Source of the DNA: Tamarix chinensis
Lineage: Eukaryota > Streptophyta > Magnoliopsida > Caryophyllales > Tamaricaceae
Assembly (NCBI GenBank): GCA_030549775.1
Contig: CM060177.1
Location: 47,146,244-47,210,243 of the forward strand
DNA length: 64,000 bases
Reading direction: 5' to 3'
A model generated the notes under the pieces. That model was not told the DNA's origin and searched no databases. It saw only the letters and a list, made by a program, of their open reading frames with translations. Both the position numbers and the translations under genes were made by a program. The stretch's first letter is position 1. Each line of letters begins with the position of its first letter. Positions 12,019 to 23,294 of this stretch are shown one piece after another.

Positions 12019-13295
12019 TATTTAACTTACTTATGGTTGGCATGGTATGTGGACAAATAAATAAATAAAAAAGCAATTTTTAATCGATTATATATTATAT
12101 ATTATTGTGATAAAATAATTTCATTCCATATGCACATGCACACACATAATTTTATAGTATTTGAATTATTAATATATAGACATCCGATTGTAAAAACGAT
12201 AACTTTTTATAAATATGAAAAAATTTATTGGTATGAAACGTTTTATTAAATAATTAATTTTTATTTTGTATTTTCTTTTTAGCGTGTACCGATTTGTTCC
12301 TTTTATAACTAATGATTGTATCATATAATAAAATATATGTATATTATACTACAAACAAATCATCCATGCTATCATGGGAACCAAAAAAAACTTTGTAATA
12401 TATATACTTTGAAAAAAGCATATGCAAAAGCACAAGTCACTTTGATTTAACTAAGTTTCGAAATTTAGTTTAAGAAACAACTTAAATAGACTTATATTTA
12501 CATACACGGTGGATAATGTGCACAGAACTTTTTTTATTGTTATTTTTTTATAGTTTATTTAGATTAAGATAAATTAAAATAATAATAAATATTAAAATTT
12601 AATTTATATAACAAAATAGAAGTAAATCAAAATAAATATTTTAAAATATTTGATTGATATCTACTTTGCATAAATAAATATTATTTTAATTATGTTTAAA
12701 TTAGAATAAATAAATAATATAATTTATATTAATTAAATTATATTTTTATCCCAACCACTGATTCGAAATAAACCAAGTTAAACTTTTAACCTCCATTAAA
12801 TATATATACTTATAAATAAGATTCCAAACAAGACAAATAGTAATAAATAATTTTATCCATCCCGATTTCTCTCAAATTAAATAACATATAACATCATATA
12901 AGTACAGAAAATAAAAACTGTTGTAAGTTTGACCTTTACAAATCTGACCTCAAGCAAAGTGGGGAGTAGAATGATTGATTAACCCCTTTTCTATAGTACT
13001 AATGAAAGATTAAACTTTGATAAATATGATAGCAGTTAAAAAAAAATTAAGGGAGATATAAATTTAAAGTTAAGTAATCCATAACAAATTTGATACATAT
13101 CTAGAAAATAAAATTATTCTATTGTTAATTTTTTATATAAAAAATTGTTTTATTAAAATTAAAACTTACTTTTTATTTTGATCATTATTTTTTATAATTA
13201 TATATACATTAAATATTGTATTATTTTTTAATATTAAAAAATATATATTTTTACAACTATTTTATAATTATTATTTTTAAATATACAAATTAACA

Positions 13296-13330
<35 letters not shown>

Positions 13331-13340
13331 CGGAGCGAGT
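11951..13340. other. AT-rich intergenic sequence with TA microsatellites
   Basis: It contains (TA)n runs at 11,986-12,015 and 13,298-13,327. Just after the second is CGGAGCGAGTAT (13,332-13,343), which resembles the CGGAGGGAGTA end of Stowaway/mariner-type MITEs, but no partner end was found. Confidence 0.5.
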
Positions 13341-15740
13341 ATCATCTAAATTTGTTTCACCAGTGCGTGAAGCCGACTCTACTTAACGACGTACATATCG
13401 CGGACCTGCAAATTCTAGCATCGAGTTGCGGGTAGAGGGATTTGGTTGCCGTGAGAATCTGTGTAGGGCTCGCTGACCAAGTTGACAGTTTTAGGGTAAA
13501 ATTAAAGACCCATATGGAGAAGCAGAAGTTAAACCTTAGGATTCTTTCTTTTGATACTGTGGCAGTAGAGCACTAGAGTAGGGATATAAAAAAAAATTTA
13601 TTTTGCGTCTATTATAAAAAATATTTTAAAATAATAAATATATTTTGAATAAAACATCTATTTTAGTCTAAATCAAAATTTTTAACAAGTAATTTTCCCA
13701 AATAAAAAAAAAATTGTATTTTACATCAAATAAAATAATAATAAAAAAAAAAAGAAACTTTCGCCCCTTATTATCCCCATACCATATATAACCCGTAAAG
13801 ACGCAAACCTCCACCTTAAAGAAAGAATAAAGATGGATGACCGGTCTACCAACACCGCCCCAACTCCAAGACCCATAATAATGTTGGTAACAAGACAAAT
13901 GTTTAAGCAAAGGTCTAGATAGGCAAGGACAAAAGACATAGGAGTAGAAAAATGGGGATACGAACCCAAGAGCCAATAAAAAGCTTAGGAGTTTAAAGTA
14001 AGGATTGATAATCAGCAGCAGCAGTAAATAAATGCTAATCACAGAAACCAACGCCAAAAACATAACAATAAGTTAAGAAGTCACAAATATCTATGAAAAA
14101 AATTTCTTTTTGACAAATTCATCGTTACACAGATAGGGAGCCCTAGCCCCTAGACCTCCCTACTGCAGAGCATCATCAATTGGTACTATATTTTTATTAA
14201 TTACTGAAAGGGGCAAAGACTTTGAAAAGGAAAGGAGCATGAGCGAGTGTGTTTGTGTGATACCCTTCTGCTGCTGCTCATAATGTGTCAGAGCCCATGT
14301 GCCCTTGTGGCCCCCAATCCCCACCCCCCCCCCCCTTCTACTTTTCCCCATCCTTTCTGCTTTCATTTCCAACCTAAAAGAAATCCGCAAAATGAGACAA
14401 AAGAGTCCCCCCTCCCACCCATATACACCTCCTAAAGCAAAGCCTAAAGTTGCAGCTTTAAATTTAATCACGTAATAATAAAAGAACCCGCCTTTTCCTT
14501 TATGCCCTCCTCAATTATTATTTTTATTTACAAATATACGTACCAAAGTTTGGATAATACAATAAACCCAAAGGGATTCAAAAAAATACCCTTTTACCAC
14601 TTTCCAATATGGGTCACTGAACTTAAATTCTGCATGGTATAAACAGAGGAACACTCAAAAGAAACATGATATGTAACAGAGAGGTGAGGTGAGGCTGAGG
14701 ATGATGGGTAGGGAACCAGCTTTTTGCCTTCCACTTTCACAAGTATCCTCCAGTTTCCTACCACCCTACAAATTTTTACTCTTTAGGGGTTTCATACCAG
14801 AACAGTGCAATAGTTAATACTTGTACAATTCAGCTTTCTCCGAGAGCTTTGCTACATCTGGACCATCCTTTGCTCCTACACCAGTACCACTACTACTGCT
14901 CTAATTACCCCCACCTGCACAGATAGGCCTATTCCTTCTATCTACAGTAAATACAATAATACATATCAACATCTTCTACCTCTATTCCCTCTACCCACGG
15001 GCCACGGGCCACGGGATATGATTCCCTTCTCTTCAACATCCCAAAAAAAAACAAGGAAAGGGAATAAATAATGCAAAAGAGATTAAGCAGGCAATATTTA
15101 TATATATATATATATATATGATTCTTTTAACAAAAGAAAATGAGTTGATAGTACTAAGTACCAACTAAGCCTTTCGTCTGACTCGTTTGTTCGTGTGTGG
15201 TCCAAATACACACCTACATAAGAAAGAAAGAAAGAAACAAGAGAGAAGGAATTGTACAAGGAAAAGCCAGTAAAGAAGAACCCTCTCTCTCCTGCTCCAA
15301 CAAACTCTCAAAACAAGCTCTTTTCTTTTTCACTCCATATCTGTACCCCTACTTGTATGCGCATATGTTTTCCTTATCTATTTCTTTTGGTAATAATAGT
15401 ATGTATTCTGATGATGATGATCAACATCATAATGATCGTGATAGTGATCTCTATAACTAAGAGATCTATCTCTAAGATCTTAAAAACTTGCTTTACTTTT
15501 TTTTCTGGTGTATGGGTTTGGCTGTACAGCTTTGGGGATACACTTTCTTCCTAGGTTTCTTCTTTTCCTTTGCACATGGTCTTCACAAAAATTTACTGCA
15601 TCAACAAAAACCAACACATCACCAACCAATATTACAATTACATCTAAAGCCAGGTTAGTTCAACCTAAGAATGTGCAGGCAGTATCGTTCTCTTACCGAG
15701 CAATGCTAATCCCCATATTGCTGTCGAACTATTCTAACAG
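13341..15740. other. Sequence downstream of the CCCH gene, less AT-rich; includes its 3' UTR
   Basis: The part next to 15,740 must hold the 3' UTR of the minus-strand CCCH gene, but no convincing polyadenylation signal could be fixed. Further away are three copies of a CCACGGG unit (about 14,995-15,015), a (TA)n run (15,099-15,119), an AAAG-type run (about 15,222-15,237) and a C12 tract. Open frames on both strands here resemble no known protein. Confidence 0.5.
14311..14335 (-). other. Potential G-quadruplex (minus strand)
   Basis: On the minus strand there are a run of 12 G, then T, GGGG, ATT and GGGGG. The long run can supply two tetrads-forming tracts, so four G-tracts of at least three with short loops are available. 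It lies about 1.4 kb downstream of the CCCH stop codon. Confidence 0.55.
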
Positions 15741-18700
15741 TTACATGCCGACAGCCCCATTTCCGGAGGCGAACCTGACGTAGATCGATCAAACAGCTTT
15801 AGATATAAAACACAAAGAAAAAGCCAGGCGTGCTCATCAAATTCAGATAAGAGTAGAGCAAGCGGTAGCAATCTACCTACCTAGGCATTTCCATAAAACA
15901 TGACTTCGGAGGACCTGCGGCCATACTAGGGCCACCGGATGCTGAGGTGGCTGTGACTAACGAGTCAACATTAGCAGCTGACGATGAAGTAGCTGAGGTC
16001 GCATTAGCCACATCAACTGACTCACCCAGCACAGCAGAGGAAGAGAAGACTGATCGGTTTTCACCAGCAGATTTGGTAGGAGACGCAAAAAGATTATCGG
16101 GGAGAATGTGCTCCAAGCTGCACTCATGATCATCACACGTTACACAAGTAAAACGGAATTCCATATTTAAAAGCACCATACACTCCAGATTGTAATAAAA
16201 CATTGATTAATGAATGGTTATGCTCATGTAGGAACAACAAAACGCTTCATTGAAAGCGAACAGTCCTAATACCTCTCAGCTAGATCATATTCTTCTTTCT
16301 TGAAGCAGTCATTGGCCCCATCGCTACTTCCGTTTCTCTCAATAACAGCATTTGCTTCCCCCTTTACATCCTTCTCAGTGATTGGACGCTCTTTGCCCTC
16401 TGCAACAATGAAAATCACCCGTTATCATAATAATGCCAACAGTGAAACATATTAGACCAGAAAACAAAATTTCTAGACAATGAACCTCCGAAAGCATCCC
16501 GAGTAAAGCCATTGGATTGAGGCACAGCAGTCTGACTCAAAGCAGCATGAGACAAATGAGGTGATGACAAGGGCGAACCAATGGACATATTTTGTTGTAG
16601 CTGCTGACTTTTCAACTCCAAAAGCTGCAGATTCATCATCCTTCTGCCTTGTAACTCAAGGGCCTGCTGCAAATCAGCTTGTTCCTCCAACTTCTTCCTG
16701 TAAAGCATCTCTTGAGTATTATAGAACATCCTCGGCCCTACACGGTGAGAAAAAGTATGTCATACAACCACATGGTGAAACAATACCAATCCCAATAACT
16801 AAAAAGTTCCTCAGAAAAAGAAGGTTGATTTTGCATGGACGATTTTACCAATTTGAATTTCAAATGGCTCCCTGCGATCAAGTCCAGATGGGCTAGTACA
16901 TGCAGAGAACTCACCCCTCTCCAACTGCTGATGCTGTTGCTTCCTAAAAAGACACTTCAAATTTAGACTAAGACCGCAACAAGGTAAAATGAATGTTGAA
17001 ATGCATGCTATCTTGCATGAAATATACAATATTATGGGGTTATTATTAGTATAAAAACAACATACTTGTCTGGAAGCTTGCCCTTTTCCTTGTAAGGCTT
17101 AACAAGAACTCGAGAATCGCACACAAAATGGGGATTCCCTTTGGCCAAAATACGCTTAACAGTCTCAGGGTAATGAAATGTCACAAAACCAAACATTCGC
17201 TTCTGTTGGTAAGGAATCCTCACGTCTTGAACAGGTCCATAGATACTTCAGAACACAAAACATAGCGTAACAGCACAGCTTTTAGATTCGCTATTTCCAA
17301 AAATATCAAGCCTAATGCCAAAATAAAAAAAGAAAAGTAAAATGTTACCTAAAGTAATTAGAGACGTCTTCTTCTCTAAATGTGCTATCGGCAGGGAATG
17401 TCAAGTAAATCTGCCTAGAAGAACCTGGATCATCACTTCCGAACCCAGAAAATTCATTTCTTGGCGACCTACACCTATTGAACTTGTGAAATTCATCACC
17501 CATTATCATAGCAGCTGAACCCGATCTGCATCATGACACAAAAAAATATGATTTTTTTAGAACCGCCCAAAATCATATCAAAGCAACTAACAGTCAACAA
17601 AAGACCAAATAATTATAAGCAATCAACAAAAATCCCAAAACTCCACATCATCAATCCAACAATGATTAATTGTCAAAAAGAAGGGACAAACATATCATTA
17701 TCAACATTATCACCAATAAACCAATTATTATTTCCAGATCACTAACCTCTGAGACTCGCTTTGCAGAAAATTGAGCTTGTTGTAAGGTGAATTCATGCCA
17801 CCCATCAACTGTGCAGCTGCTAATCTCTGCTGTAATGCAATATTTGATCTAATCAATTCCTGCTGGCACTGGTCAAAACCATCAAACTTGTACGGTGAAC
17901 CAATGCCCCCATCACAACTATCACCGCCGAATCCCCCTCCATGAACAAACTTACAGCTACTACCATTCTTGCAGAAACCTCGATTGTAGTACAAGCATGA
18001 TTTGAATGCAGCCCCAGGGGAAGAATCGTCGATGCCTCCGAAGCACACATCGTTGACGGAGCAACTCCTTCGGTGAAAATGGGCATGGTTCTCAACGCCA
18101 TTGGTGTTTTCTAAATATGGATAAAGTACCGAGTCACTTCGACCAGCCGGGCTCGCAACAAAATCCAATGATGACTGATCAAAAAAATCAATGTCTTTAG
18201 AAGAAGGAGACTGCAGCGCTAATGGGTCATTAACGAAATTAAAGTTTTGATCTCGTAAATGATAATCATCGACGAAATTATCACGAGAACTAACACCACC
18301 AAAACCAAGCGGAGAAGAGCAAGTAAAGGGTCGCCCGCTATTAGTCCCATTACTATTTCCATTAACAACAGCCGCGTAAGACATGGAGGGATTGCCGCTT
18401 GGGGGGCTAAAAAGATGCGTCTGTCCATGGCCGTGGTGGTTAGAGCCCGGGGAAACAGACCAAACAGACGGAGAGGACGGTGAAGGTGGGTTAAACAGGC
18501 CAGCGTTGGGTAACCTCGGAGACGAGAGAGGAAGAGAAAGTGGGGTCGGTCGGGAAATAGGAATGGGGTTAGACAGCGAGGAAAAAGGAGAGGCGGAAGA
18601 AGAGTGTGGGGTACCGATGGTGGTGGAGGTGGCCGTGGTGACGACGGACTGAGAAGATGAACAGTTCGATACAAGTCCCAACTCAGCTTTAGCCCTGTTA

Positions 18701-18861
18701 ATAACTGCTAGAAGTTGATTTTCAGGCCCAAAAGCTAACCTTATCATCTCCTTCTCCCCTTCGTCTTGTAGAAGTATTAACCCCATGATTTTGGAAGCGT
18801 TATCTGGATCTATACTTTGAAGTCTTGAAAATACTGCTCTAGTTGCTTCATAAGAATCCAT
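15741..18861 (-). CDS. CCCH zinc-finger and RRM protein (plant zinc finger CCCH domain-containing protein 22/46/53/55-like), 8 exons, 738 aa
   Basis: This is a probable nuclear or cytoplasmic RNA-binding regulator. The exons on the minus strand are 18861-17747, 17525-17349, 17245-17066, 16943-16849, 16737-16486, 16399-16273, 16117-15881 and 15774-15741. All seven introns are GT-AG and 86-221 bp long, and the joined length is 2217 nt with no frame break. Residues 1-62 form the conserved helical N-terminus ([15 protein letters not shown]). A long Ser/Pro-rich stretch follows. A single CCCH finger has C289, C297, C303 and H307 (C-x7-C-x5-C-x3-H). An RRM at about 409-485 has RNP2-like IYLTFP and RNP1-like RMFGFVTF. 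Then come a Gln-rich run and a [17 protein letters not shown] coiled segment. The last exon adds only [10 protein letters not shown]. The start context ACAATGG is good. Family assignment comes from remembered homologues; the RNA targets are unknown. Confidence 0.93.
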
Positions 18862-19100
18862 TGTTGCCCTGGATTTTACTCAGGAGAGAGAAGATGAAGT
18901 AAGAAGTGGAGTGGGTACAGTGAAGAGGAGAATGGAGAGAGAAAGAAACGGGCAAAAGGGTTTAGCAGTAGTAAATGGAGCAGAGAGAGAGAGAGAAGGA
19001 AAAGGTCAAAAATAAAAAAATCGGAAGGAGCAAGGGAATTGAACCTTGAAAGGGCTGGGAATTTCGGATTAAATGACTTCGCAAATGAAAAGGACAAATT
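18862..19100 (-). promoter_or_regulatory. 5' leader / proximal promoter of the CCCH gene
   Basis: Read toward the gene, this segment is strongly pyrimidine-rich, with a CT run (GA on the plus strand, about 18,979-18,994), like the Y-patch leaders of plant genes. No clear TATA box was fixed. A minus-strand 73-codon frame opens at 19,097 and stops at 18,876, 15 nt before the main start. If transcription begins upstream of 19,097 it would be an upstream ORF. Confidence 0.45.
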
Positions 19101-19187
19101 TGTTATAGAAAAGGTAATTAGAAAATACTGGTACTGGAATAAAAGCTAATAAAAATACTTCTAGAATAATCCATTACAAAATGTTAA

Positions 19188-19390
19188 TAGAAATAATAAA
19201 AAATAAAAATGATGTCTTTTCGTGATGTTTTCAAATGGGAGTAAACCTTAAAGCGTCCTAAATGACTGATAAAAAAAATATAAGGCGGTAGAAATAATAA
19301 AAAATAAAAATGATGTCTTTTCGTGATGTTTTCAAATGGGATCATTAAACCGTAAAGCGTCCTAAATGGCTGATAAATTTTTATTTTTTT
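19188..19390. repeat. 101-bp tandem duplication upstream of the CCCH gene
   Basis: Unit 1 (19,188-19,288) and unit 2 (19,289 to about 19,390) share TAGAAATAATAAAAAATAAA, TGATGTCTTTTCGTGATG, TTTTCAAATGGGA and AAAGCGTCCTAAATG with few differences. It lies about 330 bp upstream of the start codon. Confidence 0.8.
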
Positions 19391-19944
19391 TGTTAGAATA
19401 TAAGGCGAGGAACGAACTCTTGAACTTGGGTTGGCTACAGTAGCCTTCGTCGGTCCATCAACCTCAGGCATCACCCGAAAAATTTTGGATAATTAGATAG
19501 TTGGATTGTAGGAAAAGAAAAAAGAGGAAGGAGAAATAGAAAGAGAGGGAGGATGTCTTTTGTAGTATGCCTTCGTGATCTACTATAGAAATTGATTCGT
19601 TTCAAAATTTTAAATAGTCAATCTGATAATGTTAATTGATTAAACAATAAAATATATACATAGAACAATTCTAAATATCAATGCTTCCATTTTACCCTTG
19701 TATTCCACATTTCCACTATAGTCTCTATAAGGCATTTGTCGATTGCTGTGACTAATTTAAATTTGTTGTAAAGCTTGATAAAATATCATAATTTAAACTT
19801 AATTGTGACCGTCCTTCACCCCTAATTTCCCCACTAACATTTGTCATAAAATAGATTTCCTAACACAAATGTCAAACACCATAGTTGTTTATAGTTTATC
19901 GTGGAAGATTGAAATAAAAATATCCTTGGTTAGCATATAAATAA
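19391..19944. other. Intergenic sequence, nothing identified
   Basis: AT-rich spacer between the gene's upstream duplication and the Cassandra array. The last five bases (19,940-19,944, AATAA) are the left target-site duplication of that array. Confidence 0.5.
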
Positions 19945-20245
19945 TATATTATCCCATATTAGTAGTTAACATTGAAGGCTTAAAATTATCGACATCACTA
20001 CCTATATCAACAAGGTTTACATTTCTTTTACAAAAATAATCATTAAATAACTTTACCATTAATTGTGCTTAGTTTGGAATAATTGAAGGATGGGTAAACT
20101 ATTGAAACATTATCTTAAAAGTATATGAGTAAAGACAAAAACATGTTAAAATGACTAGTGTTGATATGTATGACCAATCATCAATCTCAAAAGCACTCCA
20201 AATAATTGCTAGTGGCTATTGTCGGGTTGTGGTCGAGGTGTTATA
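19945..20245 (+). repeat. Cassandra LTR copy 1
   Basis: Starts TATATTATCCC (for TGTAATATCCC) and ends GTGTTATA. The 5S-like stretch around 20,030-20,110 is the most decayed of the first three copies but keeps GCTTAGTTTGG and GGATGGGT. Confidence 0.8.
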
Positions 20246-20303
20246 AATGATATCAAAGTCAAACAGCAACCATTTGTAAAACTTGAATGAATTAGTCAGT
20301 TGC

Positions 20304-20406
20304 CTAACAAGATGATTCTTATGATAGACTATTATGATACAGTCAGTGGTGGGGCTAACAAAATGATTCTTTAGATAGACTATTATGATACAATCAGTGG
20401 TGGTGG
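20304..20406 (+). repeat. 51-bp direct duplication inside the first Cassandra internal segment
   Basis: CTAACAAGATGATTCTTATG and CTAACAAAATGATTCTTTAG start two adjacent near-identical units (from 20,304 and 20,355), each running on through GATAGACTATTATGATACA to CAGTGGTGG. Confidence 0.75.
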
Positions 20407-20423
20407 TGGGGTGTTATAATTAA

Positions 20424-20720
20424 TGCAATATCCCAAATTAGTGATAGACAATGAATGTTTAAAAAGATTGGTATAAATATATATATCAATAAAGGTATAA
20501 CTTCTTTTTAGTGAGTTCATCATTAGATAGCTCCACAATTAAACGTGTTTGGTTTTGAATAGTCCAATAATGGGTGATCTCCAAAGAAGTTTCTCGGGAT
20601 GTGCAAAAGCTAACAAAAAATTACATTTGAAATGAGTCGTGTTGGTTTTGGAGTAAGTCATGAACACCAAAAGCGCTCTAGGTAACTACCCACACCCATT
20701 GTAGGGGTGGGGGTGTTACA
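20424..20720 (+). repeat. Cassandra LTR copy 2 with clear 5S-rRNA-like segment
   Basis: Starts TGCAATATCCC and ends GGGTGTTACA. Bases 20,518-20,600 follow plant 5S rRNA, including CTCCACAATTAAACGTG (for CTCCGAAGTTAAGCGTG, the box A region) and ATGGGTGATCTCC (for ATGGGTGACCTCC, the box C region). This is the best-preserved copy. Confidence 0.85.
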
Positions 20721-20862
20721 AATGCTATCAAAATAGTAACGGTGAGCTGAACTTGGATAAATTAGTCAGTCATCTTGTAGGATAAATATTAGAAAGGGTT
20801 GTATTAAGACATCCAGCGGTTGAGGCATACCATGGAAGTTGCATTATTTGAGTGGACATGTA

Positions 20863-21140
20863 TGTAATACATCAAAATTAATGGTTGATAATAAATGCTT
20901 AAGGTGATTGATAAGATTAAATATATCAATAAGATGCACCTTCCTTCTCGAAAATCCATCATTAGATAACTCCGTAGTTAAGCATGCTTGGTCCAAAGAT
21001 TGATGACTTCTTGAGAAATTTCTCATAAAGTATATGAGTAGGGACAAAATACGTCAAAAATGGCTCATGTTGATACGTGGGGTTAGCAGTCAATCCCAAA
21101 AGCATTCTAAGTACCTACCCACAGTCAATATGTGGTCAGC
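20863..21140 (+). repeat. Cassandra LTR copy 3, 3' end lost
   Basis: Starts TGTAATACATC. The 5S-like segment at 20,957-21,020 keeps CTCCGTAGTTAAGCATGCTT, close to 5S box A, but the box C part is shortened. After CTACCCACAGT the copy runs into unrelated sequence instead of the GTGTTACA end. Confidence 0.75.
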
Positions 21141-21173
21141 AACGCGGAAATTATGTTCTTGAGTAAGGGTACA

Positions 21174-21367
21174 TGTAATATACTAAATTAGTAGTGGTCA
21201 ATGAATGTTTAAAAATAATTGGTATAGCCATCTTTATTAACAAGGTGTGCTTTTCTTTTCAAAAATCCAGCACATTGGTAATTGCTCATATTTGTAGTGG
21301 AATAAGTTACCAATCTCGAAAATCTTCAAATAATTACCCATAACCGTTGTAGGCCCAAGGTGTTACA
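21174..21367 (+). repeat. Cassandra LTR copy 4, internally deleted
   Basis: Starts TGTAATATACT and ends AAGGTGTTACA, so both LTR edges survive. At 194 bp it has lost most of the 5S-like middle. Its right edge sets the right target duplication AATAA. Confidence 0.8.
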
Positions 21368-21372
21368 ATAAA

Positions 21373-21807
21373 ATATTAATCCCGATAAGTATTATCAACC
21401 GATATTTATCAAATTTTGGGTCAATAGATATATGAAATTGGTGATATATGACTATTTTAAAATTTCACATATTTATAGATGCTAAATCGGTTATTAGCCA
21501 ATATTTTATCAATATTTAATAGTAAATGTCAATATTTGTTATGAAATAAAATATAAAAAAATTATAACATATACAATATTGTTTGAGACATTCATATACT
21601 AGGATTGTAATTGTAATTGAGTCTGCAACCGTGGTTTTAATGTGCGTCCTTTAAGAATGTACCTTAAGTAAATTGTTTTATTATTTTCTTAAACAATGCA
21701 TCGCTACAATAATCTAAGGAGAAAAGGAAATAATGATTTTTTTATTTCTTTTATCTTGTGTAGATGGACCTAATGGAGCACAAATTGGAATGTCATGGTG
21801 TTTCACC
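21373..21807. other. AT-rich sequence, nothing identified
   Basis: No coding frame or recognisable element end was seen between the Cassandra array and the MITE-like segment. Confidence 0.4.
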
Positions 21808-22414
21808 TAGAGATGACAATAGGTTGAGTTTGGGTTGGGTTCAACCAAATTTAAGCCTGACTCAGATACATTGGATATCAAAAGTTCAAATTTAGACCCA
21901 CTGAATCTAACGGCTAAATGGGTCATAAATAGATCAGGTTATTTTTTAATTTTTTTAATAATCCATGTAAATACAAATACATTTATGTTTTATATAGCTT
22001 AATATATATTTTTTGTTAAAAAAATATCCAATTAAAAAGATAAATATTTTAAAATAATTACTTTAAATTTTAAAATGATGTTTTCATACTTTTGAAATAA
22101 ACGATTATACAAAATGTTTATAAAATAAATATGCTAAAATAAAATATAAAAAAATAAATGATGATATCAAATAAGATTCTAATGAATATGACAAACTTAA
22201 TATTAGTATGTATGTACGTATGTATGTATGTGTGTATGTGTGTGTGTACACACACTCAACAGATTTGAGTCAGGTCTGAATATGAAATAGTTGGACCCAA
22301 ACCCATACCTATTTAGATATATATGGACCCAAACCCATTAAATTCAAAAATCATAGACCTAGACTCGCTAAAAATAAAGCATATCTAATAGGTTTAAATC
22401 CCTAACGTCGATCA
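21808..22414. mobile_element. Candidate hAT-type MITE (GGGTTTGGG-rich ends)
   Basis: The left side (TAGAGATGACAATAGGTTGA, then GTTTGGGTTGGG) recalls the GGTGGCAATCGGGT-type ends of a widespread group of plant hAT MITEs. The right side carries the reverse pattern GGACCCAAACCCAT twice and ends near CCCTAACGTCGATC. Terminal repeats are imperfect and no 8-bp target duplication was found. Confidence 0.4.
22207..22255. repeat. Alternating pyrimidine-purine tract with a 16-bp palindrome
   Basis: Forty-nine bases alternate strictly between pyrimidine and purine. The end, GTGTGTGTACACACAC (22,240-22,255), is a perfect palindrome. Such tracts can adopt Z-DNA or cruciform structure; this is a structural prediction only. 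Confidence 0.7.
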
Positions 22415-23258
22415 TGGAGCCATGCGCTTGTCAACACATTGAAACAAATTTACTTAAGCAGAGGTTCAAGCCAATTAATCTGAATTATTAGATTGAGCTT
22501 TAATTATAAGTTTGGTTAGTATTCAATGATTTAAAGGGATGAGAAGGAGTAGGATGAGGGTTGTCCCCTAAGAAGGGGATAAGAGAAGGAGAATAGGTTG
22601 TGCGAATAAGGGTAAGATTAGAAAGTTAATGAATAAGATGTCTTCTATACATCATTTTTAATAAGCCAAATAGGATGTGTTTGTTGATCAAATAATATAA
22701 ATAATATTATATACAATAAATTACATACATGTATACATATTTATTTTTAAAAATACTTATTATTATTATTATTATTATATAGGTCACAATTTATGATTGG
22801 ACTATTTTTCCAATTATAGACTTGGTGGGAAAAAAAGTCTAGTTTCCAATATGATGAAAAATTTAAGAGTGAGAAATAATGGTGGATAATTTGATCAAGA
22901 TAAAACAATTTGTAACTATTGTTGTATGTTTTCATAAATTGTATTTTTTTTATTGTTGCAAAATTTTATAAGTTATGATTTTTTTTTGTTAAAGATTTAA
23001 CTATTATTAAATAGTTGAAAGTATTAGTTGGATATATTATAATTTAGAATGTGATCAAATTTTTATTATATGGTATAATTATTTAAAATTTCTACTTCAA
23101 CTAGATTGCTTCAAATAAAAAGAATTTAGTTTTCATTGATTTGATTTTTTCATCTTATATTTCTTATTTTTTATCTAATCAAAAAATCTAAGTACCTAAT
23201 AATCTATTTGTGATATGATTTAAAATTCTAAATACTAAAAAAATTCATGATATCATAT

Positions 23259-23294
<36 letters not shown>

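Larger units (their letters stand above)
19945..21367 (+). mobile_element. Cassandra TRIM retrotransposon, tandem array of four LTRs
   Basis: Cassandra is a non-coding terminal-repeat retrotransposon in miniature whose LTRs carry 5S rRNA sequence and which depends on other elements' enzymes. Four LTR copies are visible (19945-20245, 20424-20720, 20863 to about 21140, 21174-21367). They are separated by internal segments of about 178, 142 and 35 bp. Each LTR opens with a TGTAATA-type start and three end with a GTGTTACA-type end. The first internal segment opens with a degenerate tRNA-iMet primer-binding site (TGATATCAAAGTC at 20,248). The whole array is flanked by a perfect 5-bp duplication AATAA (19,940-19,944 and 21,368-21,372). 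Confidence 0.85.

Noticed and set aside
13298..13345. Possible Stowaway MITE end (CGGAGCGAGTA)
   Set aside because: No partner inverted repeat within the plausible distance, so it was noted only as a resemblance.
13668..14471. Minus-strand frames of 82-131 codons downstream of the CCCH gene
   Set aside because: Low-complexity Phe/Leu-rich or Gly-rich text without domain, splice or start context.
18219..18674. 151-codon frame overlapping exon 1 of the CCCH gene, and plus-strand frames there
   Set aside because: Shadows of the Ser/Pro-rich coding exon in other frames.
19440..19475. Possible tRNA-like or primer-site text near CCTTCGTCGGTCCATCAACC
   Set aside because: Neither a tRNA fold nor a match to a common primer-binding site.
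20518..21020. Free-standing 5S rRNA genes or pseudogenes
   Set aside because: The 5S-like parts lie at the same place inside Cassandra LTRs with TG...CA edges and a shared target duplication, so they are element sequence, not 5S gene copies.
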